Source: Mnemiopsis leidyi
Taxonomy: Eukaryota; Ctenophora; Tentaculata; Lobata; Bolinopsidae
Reading direction: 5' to 3'
Assembly: GCA_000226015.1 (NCBI GenBank)
Contig: JH152938.1
Coordinates: forward strand, 12,220-70,448
Length of the DNA stretch: 58,229 nt
Positions 48,849 to 58,229 of this stretch are shown piece after piece (position 1 is the first letter of the stretch; each line of letters opens with the position of its first letter). The position numbers and the translations under genes were made by a program. The notes under the pieces are model-generated. The model saw only the letters and a program-made list of their open reading frames with translations, made no database searches and had not been told where the DNA came from.

Positions 48849-50919
48849 ATGTGATAACACAGGCTCCACAAAGTCTACCTGGAAAGTTTGAACCTTCCTA
48901 CAGGACGTGGCACACTTTTTTCAGCTCCAGAATATCAGACCTCCTCTAGCTTCAGCACACTGTTTTTGTTTACCTTGAAAACAACGACAGCAACACATTC
49001 ACCGATCTTGGCTGTGTAGTAACTTGATGATTTGAAGATTCTTCCTGTTATGTGAGCACCTCACATGCGGTGTATATGTAACTGTGTCCTCTATAGTTGT
49101 GTATCTAGATGTACTTGTAGGTTGATTGAATGAACATTGAACCGGCCGAAATTGTGCTCTGAGAGGTCTTGTTGGAGAGGATCTCCTTTGTTTCTATAAA
49201 GCCGCTAAATAGTACCAGTAGTTTACTTTTAAAAACTTGTTCGGTAAATTTAAATCAGACTTATTTTTGTCTGTTAAGTCGCTTAAGTCTTTAACTTGAA
49301 ATAATAAGTCATAATAAGTCTCATTTATATCGTCTCTATTTTCACGCTTGATTAAAGACCTTCCTTACTTTAAACATTTTAATACCACATCAAGTTTATG
49401 TGTAGATATATCTACCGTATGTTTCTTTACTGGCATGGGACTGGACGCTTGACCCTAAATTGAAGTCCAGATGTGATGACCATATGACTCCGACTCTCAT
49501 TTAAAGAGTTCGTTGATGTCAGCGACTAAGTTGGAACAGTCCAAAAACGTTACAATCATTGTTTTTTGGATGCAGCGAATTTCATCGCAGTAATTTTAGT
49601 TATTTTAATGGATATGCAATACATTGAATGGATGCTATGCCGTTCTCGGCGGTTGATAATGTTTAGGAATCAGCCGCTGTTCGTCAAGCGACAATGATCG
49701 TTTTAGGTACAATTTTCCGGATATTGAATTTGGTATGACTATTTCGTGGGACACAGATCTTAATAAAAGTAGAAGAATAAGGGGGTTAGTTTGATCATGG
49801 AAATGGTCACAGTAAAATACAGTAGAAACATCGGTTACACACTGTAAAAATGCCAACACTGTTGTCCGAATAAGGTAATGGGACACGATTTATCTCAAAC
49901 ATGAACTTTGGTTTGATAGACATTTAAATGCTAAAATCTGTAGGTCAAGTTAATCTTAATTTTATGTACTTACTCTTGGAATGTCTGGTATGTGGAACGG
50001 GATATTGGAAATCGCTATCTTTATCCATAGGGAAGCTAGTCGACTTGCTACTTGATAGCAAAGTCAATCAGGATGTAGGGATAATATGTGTCCATTTTTC
50101 ACGAGCGAATTTGTTTGAATATAAAGTAGAAATGGAATTTTTGATTGCTGAATACAAAATGATTTAGGAAGACGATCTTAAAAACTTTTGACATTGCCTT
50201 TCAAATTGTGGAAAATCGATTTATTTTTAGTATTTCATTTTTGTCAGTGTAAATGCATTTAGTTTTCAATATATAATGATATATATGTGTTTGGCATTTG
50301 CAACGTTGGAATCGTGTCTCGTCCCCCTAAATATAAACTAAATTTTTATGATTTTTATGTTTCTTATTGTACTGTAACCAACTGATTTGCACCTCACTAT
50401 CTTACGAATCGCACATTCGAAATTTTGCCTTTATTTTTGTTGTAAGCACCCTGATAATGGATTGATAAGCGGTCCAATTAACTACGCCAATTTAATTCAT
50501 ATAACGTTTTTCAAGTGAGGCAATGTCAGAATATGATGTGTCATCAGTTACTAGGAATGTTTATCTAAGATCAAAATAATGACGCCAATTATAAGATTTC
50601 ATAAAGTGTCAAATATTTGAAATATCATTCATTTTTGCATTCCATAAATAAACTTGGTATATAATAACTATTAACAAAAACAGCACATATTGGCTGTAAT
50701 AAAGGGTACACTCGACAAACATTTATGTCTTAAATATAGCACGTCTCTTGATAAATTTAAAATCGACATGACATTTTGCTTAAAATTTCGTACTAAATAA
50801 ATGTTCCTCTTATGTCCACTATAACGTCAAAATATATTTACATGAAATTGTCCTCAAATACCGCTAAGTGTTTGTGGTGGAACAAAACAGTCTCGTTAGA
50901 AAGTAAAGTCTAACTGTCT
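48849..50919. other. intergenic or 3' UTR, no gene seen
   Basis: Nothing recognisable here. Short open frames lack codon character. Part of it could be 3' UTR of the exon-like segment at 48447. Confidence 0.4.
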
Positions 50920-53900
50920 TTATTCCTTTACTGCATATTCTCCGGTTTGTAAGGTAGCGGCAGATATACCAAATCCAATGCCTTTCGGTCCAAAGTTTCT
51001 TGCGTGGCAATCTGAGGAAATAATATCTGATGTGAGATATCTATTTAATGACTTTTAATACTTTCTCGGCAAATCGTCAAGTTATTTAATCAAAAATGTG
51101 GCTCGACACTTAGTATCCCTGGCTTAAGATTAAAGGAATCACACACGAAAGGAAGGTGAAGGATTATAATTAAGCTTCGGTTATGAGGCAGTGTGTTTTA
51201 TGATTGCAATGATGATGAACAGGCTGGCAAAGTAGATAGAAAGGAAGAAATTGTGTAAATGACGAATCACACATAGCAAAATTCAGTCAATCAGGGACAA
51301 TTCACGAAAGATGTCCGCAAAATTGTCTTCAATAAATTTTCTTTAATTAAAATATTTCCATGTTGGACATTTAGTGAATATGACCTTGACAGCCACGCTA
51401 TACAATTACAACTACTGTGGACTTCACTTTTGATTCTCACACTTAAAGCAGACTGTGAATGATTTAATCTCACGCTCTCTAAAACACACTCACACTTAGA
51501 CTTTGTTGTGAGGACCAAATTCGCGGCCATGACAAGCTGGCACAAGATCGTGTTAAAATCTCAATAAAAAGTGAATAGGATTGATTAAATAAATATAATC
51601 TGTTCAGGAAGGAATTTAACCTCGAAAGTTCACGCTTTTTCGGCTAAAAGGTTCTCAAGAAATTGGAAAATCGTAACATTGAGACTGACAAAGTCGTCAT
51701 CGATAGAATAAGCCAGAAAACGAATACTTACTTTTACAGTAAATTTCGTTTTCATGTTCGAGTACATCACCGGGTGACAAAGTTTTGCTGCAAGCCTTGC
51801 ATTTCACACAAGGCTTGTGGAAAATCTGGAAAGTTATGAGTTGAAACGTACATATAACAAGGGTAATCCGTATTTAGTACAGTCAAGATATCATCATATT
51901 TTCATGTTTGTTATTTTCATGCATCTACAGAATGAAACTAATTTCAATTCGCGCGCAAACACGGCCTAGCAGCTTAAGTGACGTACAAACGTACCTGGAT
52001 AATTGGCGGTTTTGCGCCGAGTGCTCTGCACTTTTTTGCAACGTCGCCGCGCGTTACAATCATGCAGCATGTGGCGGTACGAATTTTCAGTTAACGTACC
52101 TTTCCTGTACCACAGAGGCCAGGTTGCTATTCCGCACGATTTGAGATGAAAGTCATGAATAGACATGACTGAACGAAGTCCGTGGCATATTTCTTCTTCC
52201 CGGTTGGGAGCTATGGTTGTTTCCCTATTGGAAAGCTAGTAGAAGTTGGTAGGTTTACCAATTAACTGGAGGAGGATTATAGATCCAAGTGTGTGAGCTG
52301 CATAGTTGCAGCGTCCTAGTCTGTCCTAGACCAAGAAAATGGAAATAGGACATACCCGCTGTGATATTGCACCTAGGGGCACTGTGATATGTTAAGACTA
52401 ATGATCGCCATTAAATCAAAAGTTTGGATGCCCTAAATCGGTTGACAAGTCATCCTAAATTTAAGGATTTTTCTCGAGTAAGGAAAACTTTCTTTAAAGT
52501 GAACATTTTGGGTGAACAAATCGTTCAAACTAAAAAACTTACCGAGCAACATGTAAAATGTTGAAAGAGGCAAGATACGGCAACCACTCATATAAATTTC
52601 CCTAAAAACTCTTCTAAAAAGCTTAAAATACGCACCTTGTTCAGAACAACAAGCTTTTCTGCAGCGTAAACAGTTTTGTCACAGGTGTAGCACTTGTCTT
52701 GGTTTGTAATGTTAACCTGTAGAGGGTTAACACGTTACTCCCTTGAAGTATATCTGACTGTAGAAACACCAGGTACGACTACATGAATTAAAATATTTGT
52801 AGTTTCAACTTGTACTTTTGTGAAGGATAATTTAAATGAACTTTTCAAGGATCATAGAGCAATAAACAACGTTGAATGATCCAACGATCGGCCACAGGTC
52901 GCCCAAAGTCAGGAAACGTAATTGATAGGATAGGTGAAATAAATTTAGCGATTTAGAAATCTGATTGGCGGATACGGATAATTGATTTACTGACGCATGT
53001 CGTCTTACTGGTATTACTTGTAAAATTAATTTTACTCGCGAAACGATGCGACGATTATTTTTGTCGTCATGATTAAATAAGTGAGAATAAAGTGCAAATA
53101 AAGAGACTGGTACAAATAAAGGGACTGATGTAAATAAATTAGCTGCCATACCTTATTGGTTCCCTCGTGAGTGTTTTTAAACTTGCTGACGGAGTTGTCC
53201 TCAGTTGTTGTAGCCAGACACCCGGCCGTAGCCCCTCCACCTACTCCTGCAAAGATTGGGTGTGATACTTGGTAGTGAGCATGGGTAAAATGTGTGATAT
53301 TTGATAGAGAGCATGGGTAAATTGTGTGATATTCGTTTCTGAACATGGGCAAATATGTTATATTTGTTAGAGAACAAGAGCAAAATGTGTTATATTTGAT
53401 AATAGCATGGGCAAAATTTGTCATATTTGATAATAGCATGGGCAAAATGTCTATAAGTGTGGCATGTGGCCGTGTCAGGTGTATGTTATTATCACACTAT
53501 GAAATGCTCGAACAAGATGGAAACTCTACGAATGTAATACTGTGATAATGCTGCAAAATTAAACTAACCTTCATTAGTACTGCTGGACGCAGTTCCCCTG
53601 TTATCTTGGACTGAATGAATGAGTGAGTGAGTGAGGGTGGGAGTGATTTGTTTGACATTGTGTTTTCGAAATGAAAATTCATGTTGAATAAATGGCATAA
53701 TAATGGTAGTGCATTATAATAACTCTTCTAAAAGCATTCTCTACACTCTAAGACTGCCTCTCTGACTCTCGTCTCTTAAGCATGACGTGTCACACGAATG
53801 GGAAACACGGAAACAAGGAGCATTGAATACAAAGTTAAATTGAACCATGTTTTTTACATTCTCTTCTTGACTCGAGTGAACGACAAAGAATTTAAAGTTA

Positions 53901-54900
53901 ACAACACCAACGAAAGAGTATTTAAAGTTAACCTCTCCGAGTATCTACCTTTAGGTCCGTAGTGTTTTCCGTAACAGTTCTTGCAGTAAGGCTTGTCGTC
54001 GTGCTCAGTCTCCATTCCGGGGGTCAGCTTTTTGTTACAGTGACTGCATTTGAAACACATCCTGGAAATATAAACATGTTAGTTTCGTGTTACAGTGACT
54101 ACATTTGAAACACATCCTGGAAATATAGACATGTTAGTTTCGTGTTACAGTGGCTGCATTTGAAACACATCCTGGAAATATAAACATGTTAGTTTCGTGT
54201 TACAGTGACTACATTTGAAACACATCCTGGAAATATAAACATGTTAGTTTCGTGTTACAGTGGCTACATTTGAAACACATCCTGGAAATGTAAACATGTT
54301 AGTTTCGTGTTACAGTGGCTACATTTAAAACATGTACTGGAAATATAAACATGTTATAGTATGTTAATTGCTAGGTCAAATGTTTTAAAGCTTATGTTAA
54401 TTTGTAATTCACTCGTTTTAACTTTTAAGTTCTGCAGTCTACACACGGATAAGTTATTGTATTAATATCCTTTGTAAAGTTGCAGGACTCTACCGTTACA
54501 TGAAACCTCATGTTTAAAAATTTGACATTACCTCCTGCGAACAATGAAGCCATTAAATGTGTATAAATGTGTATAAATGTGTAAATATGTATAAATGTAT
54601 CCAAACACACACCGCTACTCGCTAGACATTGCAACTTTATAATTTGTTGTACAGAAGAAGGAGCCTACATTAAACCACTTTACTCGACTATACATACACT
54701 ATTTACTCAGCTGCACTATTTAGAGATCTCACTTTGCCTAACATTAGTACATACCATATGGGAAGTTAACGGGGCAGTAAATAGCGGACACTACAAACTT
54801 ACTTGTGCCAGATCTTGCTGAGAGCTTTGAGCTCCTCCGCAGCGTAGACGCTCTTTTCGCAGCTGGCGCACTTGGGCGCTCCACCAAACACACGGGGCAT
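50920..54900 (-). CDS. CSRP: CRP/muscle-LIM family protein with two LIM domains
   Basis: Small zinc-finger adaptor of actin and muscle structures that also acts in the nucleus. Exons (-): 54803-54900, 53949-54061, 53569-53610 (linker, optional), 53152-53246, 52636-52716, 51732-51825, 50920-51011; 204 residues with the 42-nt linker exon, 190 without (vertebrate CSRP1 has 193). The ATG at 54898 gives [22 protein letters not shown]1 continues [12 protein letters not shown] to [14 protein letters not shown], with all eight zinc ligands. LIM2 runs [51 protein letters not shown]. The glycine-rich GPKG block after each LIM is the CRP signature. A 5' UTR acceptor (CTCTTCTTCTCATTAG) lies just before the ATG. 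AATAAA overlaps the stop codon. LIM1 exon 2 is preceded by five partial copies of its own start. Confidence 0.95.
53270..53460. repeat. degenerate 35-bp intronic repeats
   Basis: Five or six imperfect units with GAGCATGGGCAAAATGTGT and TATATTTGATA words lie in the intron upstream of the linker exon at 53152-53246. Confidence 0.8.
54034..54357 (-). repeat. 55-bp tandem repeat seeded by a LIM exon boundary
   Basis: There are six units of 55 bp. The unit nearest the exon is the real one (acceptor and first 30 bases of exon 53949-54061). The others copy the acceptor (ATTTCCAG) and the codons for MCFKCSHCN, with synonymous or mild changes, and lie upstream in the intron. The farthest unit (54309-54357) is decayed. 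Confidence 0.9.
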
Positions 54901-57900
54901 TTCGGAAACTTTCTAATGAGAAGAAGAGCAGGTTAATGAACTGAGAGAAATTCAAGTTAAACTAACGAATAAATGGTTATCTTTCAAGTTTAAAAAAGTT
55001 GCCCAGGTTTTAAGGTACCGATTTGAAATAATTGTTACACAATAACACATATGATAGGCCAAAATAATCTTTGAGATAACATTATGCGAGTAATCCATTA
55101 TAAAGTCTAGACATTTAGTGACGCACTATAACGCATTATAACTAAAACTTTACATATAGAACTTTGGGTAAGATAATCACAGTGCAGTGCAACATCCCGC
55201 AGTTAAGCGAGAAGTGATGAGATGCCACGATTCTATCACATATCTCTAGAACAAATAGATGTAGCGAATAGTTAGATCGAGAAATTCTAGATGGAATAAA
55301 CAGTTCATGCTGGCATGTCAAGTGCAACATAGCACTCACAATTCCATCACATGGGAAAACACCGAGATGAAACCGATTGTAGGATAGCCAGGATTAGGTG
55401 GCAGCAGTTAATTTCGTTTCGGCGCACACCTAACCGTGGCGCTATGCTGTAAACTGATACATCAAAATACGGCGGTAAATGAATACACTGAACCACACAA
55501 TATCACCCAATATGTTTACCCAGTATGTGTTTAAGCACTGGTTAACATTTCTCCACCACGACCCAGGAAAGAAAAAATGTGGACGTTACAAAGTTTAGGT
55601 GGGATTCTAGTAAACATTCTCAACTACTGCGAATAGAAAATTTTTGGCTGCAGGCATTCTGCTTTAGCCCAGTTCTTGAAGGGATCTGTCAACAAATACT
55701 TAAAATCGTTCAACATCAAGTTTTTCTCATTCCTTTGACAATATCCCTGTTAATTGACGTTAGCTCTCCCTTTAGTTTAAACCCTTAATAAAGTAAAAAC
55801 ACAGATAGCCGCCTTTGTATAACATTAAGGCTTACTAGGTATGGAATGTGTTATAGACTTATAGAGTGTTCTAGAGTGTTATGTGAAACATACTATATTA
55901 TCTTAGCTGCTGATCAAGTCTTACAACAAAAATACAATCACTTCTACACTTCCAGGTAGAAATACTAAACATCAGGAAATTCCTGGACATTGCAGAGAAG
56001 CGAATATGGCAAGCTGTCATCGCATGTTTAGTGCCTACTCCCTCAACCAAACTTCTTTCAGCAGAAAAACAATTTTGTGCAATCTCCAAGAAAACCGACA
56101 CAATAAGGACTGAGGAGCAGTTCCAGAAAATGCTAAATAGTTCCAGAAAATGTGGCACAGCTCAAGAATATATAAATAATCACTGAAAATGTGTAGACTG
56201 CAGTCAAAACCCACAATACTAAACTACGGGCTAAATGCTTAGTCTTAACATAGTAAATAGTACATATACTTCAGTACCAAGAACTGCTTGAGTGTTCTGT
56301 GTACTTACTGACTAAGAAGTTATCATATAATATATAAGTAGCATTACATGGCAGTAAAAACAGTACGACTAATTCTCCAGACAGGCCGAGACTAGCGTGT
56401 ATAAGTAGTTGACTATTCTACTTGTAATCATAATAAAACATTAGTCCAGTTTACTGTACAATTTATTCCAACATATTAAAATCTAATATTGAGTATTATA
56501 ATGAACTAGTTTATAAAGATCATTATTCAAATAAAAAATGCTAAATTAAACTGAAATAGTTAACTAGCTATAGAATGCCCAATTATTGTATTGAACCAAT
56601 CATCTCCAAGGAAACAAATTCAATCGCAAAACAACAAAAAAGTTTTTTATTTACAAGAAAAACAACTAAAATGATGAGAAATAACATTTTATTTTCGACA
56701 TTTTAAACAGAACACGTCTTTGCACAGCAATGAGTAAATGAGTAAGCGATTAATTACATAACCAAGCTTCGTCACCATTTTATCTCTGACTTAGCTATAT
56801 TACTTCGTGAAAGGCCAGTTTCGTAAGTGTTACAATTGTTATTACTGATGGAACCATCAAGGAAAAGCGATCGCCAACCAGAACGGCAATTTCGCTATAT
56901 AAGAATATATTACCATATATGGGCATATAGCCGAACAGCAACGACCGGTGTTGGCAAGATAAGTGCTGACGCGCACACTGCAGTGCAGCGATCATTAAGT
57001 AATTGGTGAGAAATAACTGCAAGGAGTTTGAATGTGTCACAAAGTTAGAGGAAGTTCGTGGCGTGACGTGAGAATGTGTCACATTGTTACAGGAAGTTCG
57101 AGAAGGAAAGTTAGGAATCTCTACGTGACTCCAAAACTATTAAACTAAGGAAGTCGCGATCTCTCTAAATATTAAAGGCGTGTACGCGATACGGATCTTA
57201 TCAGGCATTTCTCTAAATATCTGTTTAAAGGTGTGTATCTTATCAGGTATGCACTATGTGAGTTACATGGTCACGTGACGTACCGTTAGTTCAGAGATTG
57301 TGTATAAGTGTAAGGATTCCTGCCATTTCCTTGGAATTCAAATAATGTGGGAAACAAACACTCTGTATTTCCTACATAGCTACTGAACAACTATTCTACT
57401 CTGTTAATACTGATTCAGATAAGTAGCTAGATAATTGTACAGACACGATATTGTCTACAGTCAGCCGTACATTCCTCACAATCAGACAGTTCATCAAATT
57501 CAAGTAAAACTGATAGTTACTCTAATCATTGACAATTCCTAAATTTTAGGTTTTCGTTATTTTCGTTACGATACGACGTACGTTTTAAATCAAACTCTTT
57601 TATATCATGGATAAAAGGAATAGTCATAATTCAAATGATGCAAATAACATTTAAAGAAAAAATAAATTTTAGTGAGATACTTTTTAAGTAAGCCTCAGAA
57701 GCAACAAACTATTTAAACACTGGTAAGAGGGCTACTGAGCTTACTCAATATATACTTGTCCAATAAGAAATCTGAACTGTATGAACTCGTACATTTGGCG
57801 AAATAAACAAATTTGGCTAAGCACATCCAATTTAGTTAAATTAGACGTTTTACGTTTACAGTCTATCAAACTAGACTGGGTACCGAACATACAACTGGTT

Positions 57901-58175
57901 GTAAAGGCAGCAACTATACTCCAACATTCAGCACCCCCACATAGTTGCATATTTGGACTATACGGATAAAAGACCTGTAAAATAGTACGCGATGAAGTGG
58001 AAAAAATTCAACCTGGAAAATGGACACATTCCAAGCTTGCAAAGAACCCAAAAGGAATTAAAGTAACGTTAGATCTTTTTAGCGATTTTCCAGTGGAGCC
58101 ATTTTGGAGGTGGTGATGGGTAGTGCATATATCTGCTGAAAGCTAGGCGAGGAAGCCTGTGAACAAACTGGAGAG

Positions 58176-58176
<1 letters not shown>
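54901..58176. other. 5' flank of the LIM gene, no gene seen
   Basis: This is AT-rich DNA. A noncoding first exon of the LIM gene should lie here, but I cannot place it. Open frames such as 55579-55788 have no recognisable family. Confidence 0.4.

Positions 58177-58229
<53 letters not shown>
58177..58229. repeat. GA microsatellite at window end
   Basis: A pure (GA)n run of about 26 units reaches the end of the window. Confidence 0.98.

Overview
This is nuclear DNA from an animal. Genes are split by short GT-AG introns, and the families are animal ones: FRG1, a Diaphanous formin, a RalGAP-beta relative, Delta-type Notch-ligand modules, CYP4-like P450s and a CRP-type muscle LIM protein. It is AT-rich with many intronic minisatellites and recent tandem duplications. 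Exon boundaries and phases were deduced by eye. The proteins look like those of a slowly evolving marine invertebrate, but I cannot place the phylum.

Layout. (1) 451-1590 (+): last three exons of FRG1. (2) 2665-17034 (+): a near-complete Diaphanous formin (GBD/FH3, coiled coil, FH1, FH2, DAD) in 28 exons. Its intron 10652-13793 contains an intronless gene of 729 codons (10814-13003, same strand) that matches only the C-terminal half of RalGAP-beta. Two later introns are filled by minisatellites, one built of RFX X-box-like sites. (3) 17678-36657 (-): five tandem genes (called A-E here) encoding single-pass membrane proteins with a Delta/Jagged-type MNNL domain, 3 to 8 tandem DSL-like modules instead of EGF repeats, a glycine-rich membrane helix and a tyrosine-rich tail. 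There are two tail classes: A and B carry repeated YVN motifs, C, D and E carry YxxV/I/L motifs. A and B are intact; C lacks its signal-peptide exon, and D and E each carry one single-base frameshift. (4) 37372-37514 (+): an exon-like segment, in phase with the formin, which would place the whole A-E array antisense inside a formin intron. (5) 38248-45549 (-): two tandem, intact CYP4-clan P450 genes. (6) 50920-54900 (-): a two-LIM CRP-family gene. (7) 54901-58229: no gene seen; the window ends in a GA microsatellite.

The novel system is the A-E array. Notch-ligand recognition modules have been amplified into a multi-DSL receptor family with phosphotyrosine-type tails. Shared ectodomains on two kinds of tail, module-number variation, gene-conversion-like identity and fresh lesions resemble fast-evolving immune or allorecognition receptor clusters. 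That function is inference. The remaining genes look like ordinary housekeeping, cytoskeletal and metabolic genes with no evident link to the array.
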